A stretch of DNA of 64,000 nucleotides from Limnovirga soli (GCF_013106755.1 NZ_WHPF01000012.1:62001-126000), one strand, 5' to 3'. Counted from the first letter of the stretch, positions 1 through 10,408 are shown. Notes: generated by a model from the sequence alone, not told the origin. Numbers and translations: made by a program.

Positions 1-1266
1 TTGTTGTACCATCTCTTCTTTACTTAGTACCATTTTGCTGGCAAGTTGCATTTTGCCTAAAATCAATTCACTGGTTACGCCTTCCATTGGTAATTCCCTT
101 GCCGGATAAATGGGTAGTAGAATCACTTCATCTGCCATGTCTAAACTTTGGGCAAATTCTGCTGCCAGGTCTTTTGTTCTGCTATATAAATGTGGTTGAA
201 AAACTATAGTGCATTTTTCAGCAGGGAACAAACTGCGTACCCCGCTAATCAATGCTTTCAACTCTTCGGGGTGGTGGGCATAATCATCTATCAGCGTATG
301 TACACCATCCCTTAGCATATATTCGAACCTTCTTTTTACACCTTTAAAATTGGCTACGGCAATTTTTATTTTATCATCTTCAATACCCAGGTATTTTGCC
401 ACGGTAATGGCAGCAATACTATTTTCTATATTGTGCAGTCCGCCCATTTGTAATACTACATCCTGCAATGCCCATTCTTTATGTATTACATCAAAACGGT
501 ATGCGCCATTTTCTACTTTAATATCTGCTGCATACACATCAGCCCTTGTATCGGTTAAGCTGTAAGTATATTGTACAGATGCATGCAGGTCTGCAGCACG
601 GCTTAAGCCATATTTACTTATTAGGCAACCCCCGGGTTTAACACGGTTTGCAAATTGTACAAAAGCATTTTCCACTTCTGCTGCAGTGCCATATATGTCC
701 AGATGATCTGCATCCATGGCTGTTACAATGGCTACATCGGGTACCAGTTTTAAAAAGGAACGGTCATACTCATCTGCTTCTACTACACATACATTTTTTT
801 CACTGCTCCAGAAATTGGTATTATAATTTGCCGAAATGCCACCCAAAAAAGCATTACACCCATAACCGGTATCACGAAGCAGATGTGCTGTCATGGTGGT
901 AATGGTTGTTTTACCATGTGTACCGCCAATGCATACATTAAAAGAACTTTCTGTAATCCATTGTAATACATCGCTACGTTTTACCACCTGATACTGATGC
1001 TGACGGTAGTATACCAATTCTGCCTGCGCTGCCGGAATGGCTGGTGTATACACCACCACGTCTGCATCTTTTGGAATCAGCTCAATGTTTTCTTCGTAGT
1101 GAATAGCAATACCAGCTGCTTCAAGGCTTTTGGTAAGCACAGTAGATGTTTTATCGTACCCGCTAACCAGTTTTCCCAGCGAATGAAAATACCGGGCAAG
1201 CGCACTCATGCCAATGCCACCTATTCCTATGAAATAAACCTTTTGTATGTTTTGTATTACACTCAT
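1..1266 (-). CDS. murC: UDP-N-acetylmuramate--L-alanine ligase MurC (3' end cut by window)
   Basis: Cytoplasmic ligase that adds L-alanine to UDP-MurNAc, the first amino acid of the peptidoglycan stem peptide. The frame opens at an ATG on the minus strand and stays open to base 1, giving 422 codons; the family is about 450-470 residues, so a few tens of residues lie outside. Visible are the N-terminal nucleotide fold (FIGIGGIGMSALARY, residues 12-26), the ATP-binding loop GTHGKTT (115-121), the Mur-ligase central domain with EADEYDRSF, and the C-terminal DDYAHHPEE motif typical of MurC. It follows murG by 6 bp and ends the visible part of the cell-wall operon; ftsQ, ftsA and ftsZ would be expected further left. 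Very secure. Confidence 0.96.
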   Translation of the reverse strand, partial: MSVIQNIQKVYFIGIGGIGMSALARYFHSLGKLVSGYDKTSTVLTKSLEAAGIAIHYEENIELIPKDADVVVYTPAIPAAQAELVYYRQHQYQVVKRSDVLQWITESSFNVCIGGTHGKTTITTMTAHLLRDTGYGCNAFLGGISANYNTNFWSSEKNVCVVEADEYDRSFLKLVPDVAIVTAMDADHLDIYGTAAEVENAFVQFANRVKPGGCLISKYGLSRAADLHASVQYTYSLTDTRADVYAADIKVENGAYRFDVIHKEWALQDVVLQMGGLHNIENSIAAITVAKYLGIEDDKIKIAVANFKGVKRRFEYMLRDGVHTLIDDYAHHPEELKALISGVRSLFPAEKCTIVFQPHLYSRTKDLAAEFAQSLDMADEVILLPIYPARELPMEGVTSELILGKMQLASKMVLSKEEMVQQ

Positions 1267-1272
1267 CTGTTT

Positions 1273-2388
1273 TTATTGTATGCTTTGCAACACTTCTTTT
1301 GCAATTATTTCATCTGCATTGGTAACTGCATACCTGCTGATGTTTTGAATAAGTTTCTCCTGCATGGGAACATTTGTTGCCAGCATGGTAATAGTGCCAA
1401 ATAGTTTTGATTGTGCATCCTCATCCTTCACCATTAGTGCTGCATTTTTATCAACCAGGTATTTGGCATTTACTGTTTGATGATCTTCTGCCGCCAATGG
1501 ATATGGTACAAATACAACCGGTTTTTTTGTTACACAAAGTTCAGCTACCGACATAGCGCCAGATCTTGATATAACCACATCTGCAGCGGCAAATGCTTTA
1601 TCCATATCTGTTATAAAATCGCTTACCCATACGTTTTTGTAGGATTTGCCTCTTTCAACATAAATGGCTGCAGTTGTTTTGCCAGTTTGCCATATTAGCT
1701 GCAGATGCAGTGATTCCAGTTCGTGTACATGTTTGGCCATAACCTCGTTAATACTTCTTGCACCCAGGCTTCCGCCAACAGCCAGGATGGTTTTGCAGGT
1801 TGTATCTAATCCAAAATAGGCAAGCGCTTCTGCTTTGCTAATGGTTGATGATACGATTGATTTTCTTACCGGATTGCCGGTGACCATAATTTTTTCTGCC
1901 GGAAAAAATCTTTCCATTCCTTCGGTGGCAACAAATACTCTTGTGGCGTTTTTGCCAATGAGCATATTGCTTTTGCCTGCAAATGAATTACTCTCGTGGA
2001 TGAAAGTAGGTATGCCAAGACGTTGTGCATATTTTAACACAGGGAAACTGGAATAACCACCTACACCGATTACCGCGTTTGGCATGAAGGATTTAAAAAT
2101 AGTTTTTACCTGGCCAAAACTTTTTAAAATTTTAAATGGCAGCGAAATATTTTTAATCAAAGAACTTCTGTCGAAACCTGCTATGTCCAGGCCTTTAATA
2201 TCATAGCCAGCCTGAGGTATTTTCTCCATTTCCATTTTGCCTTTGGCCCCTACAAACAATATCTGCATATCCGGTGATTGCTCTTTTATAGCATTGGCGA
2301 TAGCAATGGCAGGGAATATATGCCCACCTGTGCCTCCACCAGCTATGATGATACGTTTACCTGTTTGCGACATTGTTTCAATACCCAT
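1273..2388 (-). CDS. murG: UDP-GlcNAc:lipid I N-acetylglucosaminyltransferase MurG
   Basis: Makes lipid II by adding GlcNAc to lipid I at the inner face of the cytoplasmic membrane. The GT28 signature GGGTGGHIFPAIAIA is at residues 17-31, and the C-terminal nucleotide-sugar site (VVISRSGAMSVAELCV, then PYPLAAEDHQTVNAKYL) is present. 371 residues is normal. ATG at residue 6 (MSQTGKR, base 2373) is an equally good start and puts the glycine loop at the usual distance from the N-terminus. It is separated from ftsW by a 107-bp gap that holds a dispersed repeat, which is unusual inside this operon. Confidence 0.96.
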   Translation of the reverse strand: MGIETMSQTGKRIIIAGGGTGGHIFPAIAIANAIKEQSPDMQILFVGAKGKMEMEKIPQAGYDIKGLDIAGFDRSSLIKNISLPFKILKSFGQVKTIFKSFMPNAVIGVGGYSSFPVLKYAQRLGIPTFIHESNSFAGKSNMLIGKNATRVFVATEGMERFFPAEKIMVTGNPVRKSIVSSTISKAEALAYFGLDTTCKTILAVGGSLGARSINEVMAKHVHELESLHLQLIWQTGKTTAAIYVERGKSYKNVWVSDFITDMDKAFAAADVVISRSGAMSVAELCVTKKPVVFVPYPLAAEDHQTVNAKYLVDKNAALMVKDEDAQSKLFGTITMLATNVPMQEKLIQNISRYAVTNADEIIAKEVLQSIQ

Positions 2389-2448
2389 AATATCCTTTTT
2401 AAATCCCCTTTTTACTTAGTTTCTTTTTTGCTGCTTAAAATATCTGTT

Positions 2449-2468
2449 GTACAAGTGAGTGACACAAC
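2449..2468 (+). repeat. Dispersed repeat, type II copy (A)
   Basis: GTACAAGTGAGTGACACAAC in the 107-bp gap between ftsW and murG, antisense to transcription, followed by GATG. Confidence 0.9.
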
Positions 2469-2495
2469 GATGTTTAATAGCAGCACCATTGCCTG

Positions 2496-3782
2496 TTACA
2501 CCACCTGCTCATTTGCTTTTGCAGCTGCAGCCATTTGCCTGCCCTCCATTTGCTCCAGATTACGGGCAACACTTAGTACGATGCCTATTGATGCACATGT
2601 AAATAGGAATGAACTGCCGCCCATGCTTATTAATGGTAGCGTTACACCTGTTACCGGTACTATATTTACATTTACCGCCATGTTTGCCACTGCTTGAATT
2701 ACCAGCGTGAAACTTAAACCCAATGCGAGAAATGCACCAAATGCATATGGACAACGCCTGAAAACCCTAATGCACCTAAACAAAAAAATGAGGTAAATAA
2801 ACATAACAAATGCACCACCCAGTAACCCATATTCTTCTATGATAATGGCATATATAAAATCATTATAGGCCTGCGGTAAAAAATTTCTTTGTCTGCTATT
2901 GCCTGGTCCAAGGCCAAATAATATTCCACCATTTGCGATAGCAATATTTGATTGCTGCACCTGATAAGGAATTTCCTGTTCTTCGGCATACATGAATGAT
3001 TGTACCCTGCTGACCCAAGTGCCAAAGCGACCAACACTTTGCATGCTTTGCGCCAGGCTGTTATTTGCAGCTTTGTTTTCAGTATTGGCATTATGTGTTG
3101 ATACTGCCACACCTATTATTAGTAGGATAGGTATTAATGCAATGGCAATAACCAACAAAATATGTTTTACACTAACTCGACCAATAAATAATAATAATAT
3201 ACTTGTGGCACCGGTAAGCAATGCATTAGACAAGTTCGCCGGCATAATAAGTCCGCAGGTAATAAATACCGGAACGATTAATGGAATAAAGGCTTTTTTG
3301 AAATCTTTTATCACTTCCTGTTTGCGGCTTAATTGTCTTGACAGATACATGAACAGTGCCAGCCGCGCAAAGTCGCTGGTTTGGATGGTCATGTTAATAA
3401 CAGGTAATTTTATCCAGCGGCTACCATCATTAATTTCTGCACCAAAGAATAAAGTGTAGATTAATAATGGTACTGAAATAAGATACAGTATTAAAGAAAT
3501 ACGCGAATACAAAGTATAGTTAATGCGATGCAGAAAATAGATAACCACAAAACCCAATACGATAAATGATAATTGCCTGAAGAGATATACCTCGTTATTG
3601 CCCTGATACATTTTATAAGCCAGAGAACCAGTTGCACTATATACTACCAATAATGAAATAAGCGCCAGCAATACCACAATACCCCATATGTAGCGGTCGC
3701 CACGGGTGCCCTTTAGTATATGGCCACCTGCAACTTCTACAGAAGGGATTTGTGCAAATAATTTGTCGGCTGTTTCGTTCAT
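2496..3782 (-). CDS. ftsW: Septal peptidoglycan polymerase FtsW (SEDS family)
   Basis: Integral membrane glycosyltransferase that polymerises lipid II with its partner class B PBP (encoded upstream as ftsI). The protein is rich in membrane segments and carries SEDS hallmarks: NDGSRWIKLP near residue 120, NGGILFGLGPGNSRQRNFLPQAYNDFIYAIIIEEYG in the long periplasmic loop, and the C-terminal PVTGVTLPLISMGGSSF. The longest frame begins with TTG at 3812; I chose the ATG at 3782 (MNETADKLFAQ), which gives 428 residues and leaves a short cytoplasmic lead before the first membrane segment. murD ends 51 bp upstream. Confidence 0.95.
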   Translation of the reverse strand: MNETADKLFAQIPSVEVAGGHILKGTRGDRYIWGIVVLLALISLLVVYSATGSLAYKMYQGNNEVYLFRQLSFIVLGFVVIYFLHRINYTLYSRISLILYLISVPLLIYTLFFGAEINDGSRWIKLPVINMTIQTSDFARLALFMYLSRQLSRKQEVIKDFKKAFIPLIVPVFITCGLIMPANLSNALLTGATSILLLFIGRVSVKHILLVIAIALIPILLIIGVAVSTHNANTENKAANNSLAQSMQSVGRFGTWVSRVQSFMYAEEQEIPYQVQQSNIAIANGGILFGLGPGNSRQRNFLPQAYNDFIYAIIIEEYGLLGGAFVMFIYLIFLFRCIRVFRRCPYAFGAFLALGLSFTLVIQAVANMAVNVNIVPVTGVTLPLISMGGSSFLFTCASIGIVLSVARNLEQMEGRQMAAAAKANEQVV

Positions 3783-3833
3783 TATTGTTTTTATTAATTG
3801 GTATAGCAGCAATATTTATTGCTCACTTGCTGT

Positions 3834-5210
3834 TCATAAAGCCTTTACAGCTTCTTTAAATTGTGTGCCACGATCTTCGTAGTTTTTAAATAAATCGAAA
3901 CTGGCGCAGGCAGGGCTTAATAAAACCGCATCGCCTTTGGCAGCTAGTTTAAAGCTTTCTTCTACGGCAAGTGCTGCACTATCGGTATCAATAATTACTG
4001 GTACCATTGCACCGAATGCTGCATGTATTTTTGTGTTATCAATACCCAGGCAAACAATGGCTTTTACTTTTGTTTTAACCAGTTCTTCCAGAATGGTATA
4101 ATCGTTGCCTTTATCAACACCGCCTAAAATAAGAATGGTAGGTTTTTCCAGGCTTTCCAATGCATACCAGGTGCTGTTAACATTGGTAGCTTTACTATCG
4201 TTTATAAACTCAATACCACGCACATCTGCCACATGCTCCATCCTGTGTTCCAGGTTTTTGAAGGTGGTTACTGCTTCACGGATTTTTTCTTTTCTGATGT
4301 TCAGTATAACTGATGCAATGCCGGCTGCCATGGTGTTGTATTGATTGTGTTTACCCTTTAATGCAAAATCGTAGATACTCATCTCAAATTTTTCGTCCAG
4401 TGCTTTAATCATCATTTGGTCACCTATAATCCAGGCTCCGTTTTGTAGTTCTTGGTTCATTGAAAATGGCATTGAGTTAGTTGGTAAAATGTGGTTACTT
4501 AAATACTGCATGGTTACTTCATCATCTTTACAATAAATAAAATAATCCGTTGATTGTTTATTCCTAATTAAATTGAACTTGCTGTTGATATAATTCTCAA
4601 ACTTATAATCGTACCTGTCTAAATGGTCTTCTGTTATGTTTAATAGTATGCCAATATCTGCCCTGAAATGTTGAATATCATCTAACTGAAAAGAGCTTAT
4701 CTCAGCTACATAAATTTCTTTTGGTTCCTCAGCAATTTGTTTGGCAAACGAGTAGCCAATATTGCCTACCAAAGCGCAATCCAGCCCTGCGGTTTTGCAA
4801 ATATGATAGATAAGAGAGGTACAGGTACTTTTGCCGTTACTGCCTGTAATAGCAATTATTTTACTATCGCCTTTAAACCGGTAAGCCAGTTCTATTTCGC
4901 TAATAATGCCAATACCTTTTTCTCTTATTTTTTTTACCATCGCATTTTTTTCAGGAATGCCAGGGCTTTTTACCACTTCGTTTGCTGCCAGAATTTTTGC
5001 TTCGGTATGAGTGCCTTCTTCAAATTCTATGTTGTTATCAATCAGCTCTTTTTTGTAATGTGGTTTTATGGTGCTGCCATCGCTTACAAAAACGGTATAG
5101 CCTTTACGCTTTGCTAAAATAGCTGCGCCAATACCACTTTCAGCAGCACCCAGTACTACCAGGTAATGCTTGTTTGTATTTGTTTCGCTATTTTGTTGAA
5201 CGCTATTCAT
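3834..5210 (-). CDS. murD: UDP-N-acetylmuramoylalanine--D-glutamate ligase MurD
   Basis: Adds D-glutamate to UDP-MurNAc-L-Ala in the cytoplasm. The N-terminal Rossmann-like domain starts at VVLGAAESGIGAAIL (18-32), the P-loop is GSNGKST (123-129), and the central and C-terminal Mur-ligase domains follow with HRMEHV, NDSKATN and the LLSPACASFDLFKNYEDRG motif diagnostic of MurD. 458 residues is normal. Downstream (leftward) is ftsW; upstream is mraY across a 162-bp gap holding two opposed dispersed repeats. Confidence 0.96.
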   Translation of the reverse strand: MNSVQQNSETNTNKHYLVVLGAAESGIGAAILAKRKGYTVFVSDGSTIKPHYKKELIDNNIEFEEGTHTEAKILAANEVVKSPGIPEKNAMVKKIREKGIGIISEIELAYRFKGDSKIIAITGSNGKSTCTSLIYHICKTAGLDCALVGNIGYSFAKQIAEEPKEIYVAEISSFQLDDIQHFRADIGILLNITEDHLDRYDYKFENYINSKFNLIRNKQSTDYFIYCKDDEVTMQYLSNHILPTNSMPFSMNQELQNGAWIIGDQMMIKALDEKFEMSIYDFALKGKHNQYNTMAAGIASVILNIRKEKIREAVTTFKNLEHRMEHVADVRGIEFINDSKATNVNSTWYALESLEKPTILILGGVDKGNDYTILEELVKTKVKAIVCLGIDNTKIHAAFGAMVPVIIDTDSAALAVEESFKLAAKGDAVLLSPACASFDLFKNYEDRGTQFKEAVKAL

Positions 5211-5256
5211 GTTTGCTTTTTTATGTTCCCGGCAATTAAATCTCTGGTGATCTTCC

Positions 5257-5276
5257 CTTGCGTCGCACTCTTGTGC
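5257..5276 (-). repeat. Dispersed repeat, type I copy (B1)
   Basis: Minus strand GCACAAGAGTGCGACGCAAG (one change from GTAC). Followed by GGAAGATC and TTTAATTGCCGGGA (second box, 5227-5240), almost as in copy S. Left half of a head-to-head pair between murD and mraY. Confidence 0.9.
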
Positions 5277-5317
5277 TGTATATCATTTATCGGCTTTAGC
5301 TGCGGCACTTACCAAAC

Positions 5318-5337
5318 GTACAAGTGAGTGACACAAC
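5318..5337 (+). repeat. Dispersed repeat, type II copy (B2)
   Basis: GTACAAGTGAGTGACACAAC, identical to copy A; followed by GGATGCCTGATG. Right half of the pair with B1, 41 bp away. Confidence 0.9.
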
Positions 5338-5372
5338 GGATGCCTGATGTTTATTCTGCTGCTGGTTAACTA

Positions 5373-6680
5373 CTACCTCATTTTTAAAGTAAGTATGGAA
5401 AACATAACACAGAATATGGTGATGATCCAGAACCTTAATACTATTTTATTTTCGTGAAAACCTTTCTTTTGATAATGATGATGTAGCGGACTCATTAAAA
5501 ATACCCGCCGCCCCTCTCCGTATTTGCGCTTGGTGTATTTAAAATAGGAAACCTGTATCATTACGCTTAATAACTCCACCAGAAATACCCCGCAAAAAAT
5601 AGGTATCAATAATTCTTTGCGTACAATAATGGCCAATGATGCGATGATGCCACCCAGTGCCAGGCTTCCGGTATCGCCCATGAAAACCTGCGCAGGGTAG
5701 GTGTTGTACCATAAAAAGCCTATACATGCACCTACAAATGCACCCATGAAAATAGATAGCTCACCCAGATTGGGGATATACATTACATTGAGGTAATCAG
5801 CAAATTTGTAGTTACCACTTACATACACAAAAACACCTATACCCGCGCCTATGATGGCACTAACACCAGCTGCCAAACCATCTAAGCCATCCGTAAGATT
5901 TGCGCCATTGGAAACTGCCGTTACAATAAATGTTACAATCAGGATATAAATGATCCATGTGTATTGTTCTGCACCTTCGCCCATCCAGCTGATAAGTTTG
6001 CTATAATTGAATTCGTGATTTTTTACAAATGGAATGGTGGTAATAGGTGTTTTTACTTTAACAAAGCGTCGATCTACACCATCAATTTTTCTTATAATAA
6101 TATTTGTATCTATAGCAATTTTCTCGCCTTTTTCCATGGTGAGATTTTGACCTACAATCTCTCTTTCTACAGTTACACTATTATTGAAGTAGAGCGTGGC
6201 GCCAATAATGATACCCAAGCCTACCTGTCCAATTATTTTTGATAGACCTGCCAGGCCATCGCTATCCTTTTTCTGGTATTTTTCTCCTTTTTCTTTGGCT
6301 TTTTTTCTTGCTTTAAGTTTAAGTGTGTCATCCAGAAAACCAATAATACCAAGCCATACAGTACATAGCAACATCAGACGTACGTATACTTTATCCAAAT
6401 CGGCAAATAATAAAGTTGGAATAATAATGGCCATAAGAATAATCACACCACCCATGGTAGGTGTACCTTTCTTTTCATTTTGGCCGGCAAGACCAAGGTC
6501 TCGTACAGACTCGCCGATTTGTTTGTGCCGTAAAAAATTAATGAGTCTTTTACCATACACGGTAGCTATGAACAAAGACAATACGATTGCCATTGCTGCA
6601 CGAAAAGTAATGAACTGGAATAGTCCGGCACCTGCGAGGTGGTACTTTTCATCGAGCCATGTAAATAAATAGTATAACAT
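5373..6680 (-). CDS. mraY: Phospho-N-acetylmuramoyl-pentapeptide transferase MraY
   Basis: Multi-pass membrane enzyme that moves phospho-MurNAc-pentapeptide to undecaprenyl phosphate, making lipid I. Motifs seen: KKGTPTMGG (70-78), GFLDDTLK with the Asp pair at 117-118, [10 protein letters not shown] (261-270), [10 protein letters not shown] and the [11 protein letters not shown] loop. At 435 residues it is about 75 longer than a typical MraY; the extra is a polar stretch at about 168-240, between two membrane segments and before NLTDGLDG. Long MraY forms of this kind are usual in Bacteroidota (family knowledge). murE ends 45 bp upstream. Confidence 0.96.
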   Translation of the reverse strand: MLYYLFTWLDEKYHLAGAGLFQFITFRAAMAIVLSLFIATVYGKRLINFLRHKQIGESVRDLGLAGQNEKKGTPTMGGVIILMAIIIPTLLFADLDKVYVRLMLLCTVWLGIIGFLDDTLKLKARKKAKEKGEKYQKKDSDGLAGLSKIIGQVGLGIIIGATLYFNNSVTVEREIVGQNLTMEKGEKIAIDTNIIIRKIDGVDRRFVKVKTPITTIPFVKNHEFNYSKLISWMGEGAEQYTWIIYILIVTFIVTAVSNGANLTDGLDGLAAGVSAIIGAGIGVFVYVSGNYKFADYLNVMYIPNLGELSIFMGAFVGACIGFLWYNTYPAQVFMGDTGSLALGGIIASLAIIVRKELLIPIFCGVFLVELLSVMIQVSYFKYTKRKYGEGRRVFLMSPLHHHYQKKGFHENKIVLRFWIITIFCVMFSILTLKMR

Positions 6681-6724
6681 AGTGTTTTGTTATGAATATG
6701 TGCAGTTTTTTTTGCTGCCTGATT

Positions 6725-8188
6725 TTATTTTCCTAATAATTCAAACATTTCTTTTAGTACTGCTTTGTCATCAAAATTTTCCTGTATGCCATTTAGAATC
6801 TGATATTTTTCATGGCCTTTTCCAGCTAATAAAATGATATCTTCTTTGTTGGCAAAGCTTACGGCTGCTTTTATTGCTTCGCCTCTGTTTACAATTGATA
6901 ATGTTTTTCTGCGTGCGGCACTGTTTAATCCAGCCATCATATCTTTCAGGATTTCCTCTGGATCTTCGCTGCGTGGATTATCGCTTGTGAAAATGGCTTT
7001 GTCGCTTAGTTCGCAGGCTATTTGCGCCATGATGGGTCTCTTGGTTTTATCTCTTTCACCACCACAGCCTACTATGGTAATTACCTGTTCGTATCCTTTC
7101 CGTAATTTTTTTATTGTTAGCAACACATTTTCCAATGCATCTGGTGTGTGCGCATAATCTACTATACCAATAATGCCATTATTGCTGATGATATAATCAA
7201 AACGGCCTTCGGCACTAGTTAACATACTTAGGGTACGTAGTATTTCTTCACTGTTTTCGCCCAGGCATATGGCTGCGCCATAAACAGCGAGCAGATTGTA
7301 TGCATTAAACTCTCCAATTAACCTGAAATGCACTTCTTTATCGTTAATCATCATTACCAGACCGGTTAGTGCATTCTCGAGAATTTTCCCCTTAAATTCA
7401 GCAAGCTGTTTTAGGCTATAGAAATATTTTTTTGCAAGCGTGTTTTGTAGCATTACCGGGCCACGTTTATCATCCAGATTTGATATGGCAAAGGCCGTAC
7501 TGCCTAGCCCGTCAAAAAATGCTTTTTTTACCCTTATATACTCATCAAAGGTTTTATGATAATCCAGATGATCGTGTGTGATATTACTAAATAAGGCACC
7601 TGCAAATTGTAAACCGGTTATCCGGTGCTGGTGAATGGCATGGCTACTGCATTCCATGAATACATGGGTGCAGCCTTCTTCAGCCATCTTGTGCAATAAT
7701 TTGTTAAGGCTTATTGCATCTGGTGTGGTGTGCGTGCTTGGTATAATAGTATTGGCAATTTGATTTTGCACCGTACTTATTAATCCGCAGGTATATCCCA
7801 GCGATGAAAAAAGTTTAAATAGCAGTGTGGCAATAGTAGTTTTGCCATTGGTACCTGTAACACCTACCAGCTTTAATTTGCCGGAAGGTTCATCATAAAA
7901 ATTATGTGCCATGTGTGCAGCTGCTTCATGCGCATTTGATACCTGTACATAGGTGATTTGATCATTTTTTTCAGTGGGAATAATTTCACATATAATTGCT
8001 ACAGCACCCAGTTCTATAGCTTTATTTATAAAGTTGTGACCATCTACTTTAACGCCAGGTATTGCGATGAAAACAGTGCCGGCAGCAACTTTTCTGGAAT
8101 CAATCTGTATATCATTTACCTGCATGTTAGTATTTCCATGCACCGATAGCAGACGTACCTTATATAATATTTGCTGTAAAGTCTTCAT
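6725..8188 (-). CDS. murE: UDP-MurNAc-L-Ala-D-Glu:meso-DAP ligase MurE
   Basis: Adds the third residue of the stem peptide. The ATP loop GTNGKTT sits at 112-118 and the substrate-specificity motif DNPR at 403-406. DNPR in MurE is the known signature for meso-diaminopimelate rather than lysine, so this organism should make DAP-type peptidoglycan. Other anchors: ECSSHAIHQHR, NITHDHLDYH, VDYAHTPDAL and GKGHEKYQ near the end. 487 residues, normal. It lies 30 bp downstream of ftsI. Confidence 0.97.
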   Translation of the reverse strand: MKTLQQILYKVRLLSVHGNTNMQVNDIQIDSRKVAAGTVFIAIPGVKVDGHNFINKAIELGAVAIICEIIPTEKNDQITYVQVSNAHEAAAHMAHNFYDEPSGKLKLVGVTGTNGKTTIATLLFKLFSSLGYTCGLISTVQNQIANTIIPSTHTTPDAISLNKLLHKMAEEGCTHVFMECSSHAIHQHRITGLQFAGALFSNITHDHLDYHKTFDEYIRVKKAFFDGLGSTAFAISNLDDKRGPVMLQNTLAKKYFYSLKQLAEFKGKILENALTGLVMMINDKEVHFRLIGEFNAYNLLAVYGAAICLGENSEEILRTLSMLTSAEGRFDYIISNNGIIGIVDYAHTPDALENVLLTIKKLRKGYEQVITIVGCGGERDKTKRPIMAQIACELSDKAIFTSDNPRSEDPEEILKDMMAGLNSAARRKTLSIVNRGEAIKAAVSFANKEDIILLAGKGHEKYQILNGIQENFDDKAVLKEMFELLGK

Positions 8189-8218
8189 TCAGGAATTAAT
8201 GTTACTTGTCTATATTTT

Positions 8219-10336
8219 TTAATTAAGTTCTATGTTTACCGTTAAGCCTTTTATAATTGGTTGCCCTGGCAAGTACGACTGTGATATTACTTTTCCTTTG
8301 CCCTTTACGTTTATTTTCATGCCTATGTTCTCGCACAAATACACTGCATCTTTTAGTGTCATGCCATTTAATTGTGGCATTGTTTTTTTATCAATAGTTA
8401 CCCCATTCATAACAGGCTTTGCATTTTCTTTACGCATATAAGCCATATCTGTTTTTTCTAAAGAAGAATCTTTATAAGGCATCTTCACTATTTCCATGAT
8501 TTGCTGTATGTCGGATTTTTTACCTGTATACAGATAAGGAATACTGTCATTTATTGTAGTGGTGGTATACTGCATGTCGTCTGATTGTACAAACATGGTA
8601 TATAACCTATCGGCGATTTTTTTAAATACCGGTGCAGCCAACTGGCCACCATAATGCAGCGCGGCATATGGATTTGTTCTTATCACTACAATACAGGTAT
8701 ACCTTGGTTTATCGGCAGGAAAATAGCCTACAAAAGATGCCAGGTAGATTCCATCCGAGTACCCATATTTTCCATCAGCAACATGTGCAGTACCCGTTTT
8801 TCCGGCTACTTTATAGGGTGTATTTATAAAAATGCCTTTTGCTGTTCCTTCAGTTACTACGGCACTCATACATTCCTGAGCGGCTTTAATAACAGAAGGG
8901 GTACAAAAGTTGTCAGTTAATACTACCGGATTAAATTGCTTTACCAGCTTTCCATCCTGTTGTACCGCACTGATCAGGTATGGTTTTACCATTTTTCCGT
9001 TATTGGCAATGGCATTATAAAGCGTTAGGGTTTGCATTGGTGTAACCTGTAAAGAGTAGCCAAAACTCATTGTTTCCAGTTCGCTAAGCCCTTCATGGCT
9101 TTTACTTACTTTGGCCAGTTTTGGTTTGTCTTCTCCTTTTAAATCAATGCCACTTACGGTATCCATTCTATATTGATGCAGGTACTGTATATATTTAGAA
9201 GGCTGTCCTGCAAAAGTGTTATAGGCTATTTTACTAAAACCTACATTAGAACTATGCGCAAAACATTCTTTAACTGTCATAATTGGTTTTGGTGCTCTTT
9301 CAGCATCATTAACATTTCTTACTCCTACGAATGCATTGCCTGTACTACCTACTTCCACCAAATCATTTATGCTGGTTCTGCCTTCGCTTAATACGGAAAG
9401 TAAGGTTGCCAGTTTGATAGTAGAACCTGGTTCGGTGGCTCTTAATGCGTAATTGTAATCCTCCCAATAAGAACCATTTGCTTGCTGGCCAAGGTTGGCA
9501 ATGGCTTTGATTTGGCCAGTAGCTGTTTCCATCACAATGCAGGTGCCATATTTAGATTGCGACTGCTGCATCATATCAAGCAAGGCATTTTCAGAAATTT
9601 CCTGAATGCGTGTGTCAATAGTGCTCACAATGTCTTCACCATTTTCAGGCTCAACTTCATAATCATCATCAACGGGTACAGCAACACCGCCTGCAATAAA
9701 CCTTACCAGACGTTTACCTTCTTTACCCCTTAGAAGGCTATCGTACGCTTGCTCCAGACCAATTTTTTTGGCATTTTCCCTTTCTAATCCTATGGTTCTA
9801 AATGCAAGCAATTGATATGGGTTTAACCTTACGTTTGTATTAATAGCAATGAATCCACTTTTGTTTTTTCCGAGCCTTACCAATGGAAATTTTTTCAATT
9901 CCTGATAATCGCTGAAACTTACTTTGCGTTTTAATAATGAATACCTGTCTTTTTCTTTGTATCCTTTATTTAAAATCGCTTTGTATCCACCTTTGGTTTT
10001 GTCTTTAAATAAATTGGCTAAGCAAAGACTTAGTGTATCAAGATTGGCTTTAAATAATTCTCCGTCATGTTCTCTTAATCCATCTGCGCCAAAATCTATG
10101 TATATATCGTATTGGGGAACACTGGTGCTAAGCATTTGCCCATCCGCACTATATATGGTACCCCTATCGGCTTCTACATCCATCATTTTCAGATGCAGGC
10201 TATCACTCAGGTTTCGCCACATAGTGCCCTGCATCTGTTGTATATATACGGCCTTTCCAAAAATGACAAGACATACCAGAACTACAGCCAGATAGGCCAT
10301 ATTTACTCTCCATGTTATGTCTTTTTTTACATCCAT
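8219..10336 (-). CDS. ftsI: Septal transpeptidase FtsI (class B PBP with one PASTA domain)
   Basis: Crosslinks septal peptidoglycan in the periplasm, partner of FtsW. Order: short cytoplasmic tail, one N-terminal membrane anchor (about 13-30), PBP dimerisation domain with DRGTIYSADGQMLS (58-70), then the transpeptidase domain with the active-site motif S305-T-I-K308, SSN (362-364) and K513-T-G-T516. The last about 55 residues (MPQLNGMTLKDAVYLCENIG onward) form a single PASTA domain. PASTA-bearing FtsI is common in Bacteroidota. 705 residues. It sits 72 bp downstream of the ftsL-like gene. Confidence 0.95.
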   Translation of the reverse strand: MDVKKDITWRVNMAYLAVVLVCLVIFGKAVYIQQMQGTMWRNLSDSLHLKMMDVEADRGTIYSADGQMLSTSVPQYDIYIDFGADGLREHDGELFKANLDTLSLCLANLFKDKTKGGYKAILNKGYKEKDRYSLLKRKVSFSDYQELKKFPLVRLGKNKSGFIAINTNVRLNPYQLLAFRTIGLERENAKKIGLEQAYDSLLRGKEGKRLVRFIAGGVAVPVDDDYEVEPENGEDIVSTIDTRIQEISENALLDMMQQSQSKYGTCIVMETATGQIKAIANLGQQANGSYWEDYNYALRATEPGSTIKLATLLSVLSEGRTSINDLVEVGSTGNAFVGVRNVNDAERAPKPIMTVKECFAHSSNVGFSKIAYNTFAGQPSKYIQYLHQYRMDTVSGIDLKGEDKPKLAKVSKSHEGLSELETMSFGYSLQVTPMQTLTLYNAIANNGKMVKPYLISAVQQDGKLVKQFNPVVLTDNFCTPSVIKAAQECMSAVVTEGTAKGIFINTPYKVAGKTGTAHVADGKYGYSDGIYLASFVGYFPADKPRYTCIVVIRTNPYAALHYGGQLAAPVFKKIADRLYTMFVQSDDMQYTTTTINDSIPYLYTGKKSDIQQIMEIVKMPYKDSSLEKTDMAYMRKENAKPVMNGVTIDKKTMPQLNGMTLKDAVYLCENIGMKINVKGKGKVISQSYLPGQPIIKGLTVNIELN

Positions 10337-10408
10337 TTGTTAAAAAAAAGAGGTTAGCAACCCCGGTTGTGCTGTTCACAGGTTAATTTATATGGTTCTT
10401 CATGGATT

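Noticed and set aside
997-1404. Plus-strand frame of 135 codons opposite murC/murG
   Set aside because: Shadow of the real minus-strand genes; its composition (many Cys, His, Phe) is that of antisense reading, and it spans the murC-murG junction.
2992-3459. 155-codon plus-strand frame inside ftsW
   Set aside because: Antisense to a gene with strong SEDS motifs; no recognisable domain or start context.
10354-10371. Weak GC-rich hairpin between ftsI and ftsL
   Set aside because: Short imperfect stem without a T run inside a continuous operon; not enough to call a terminator or a regulatory site.
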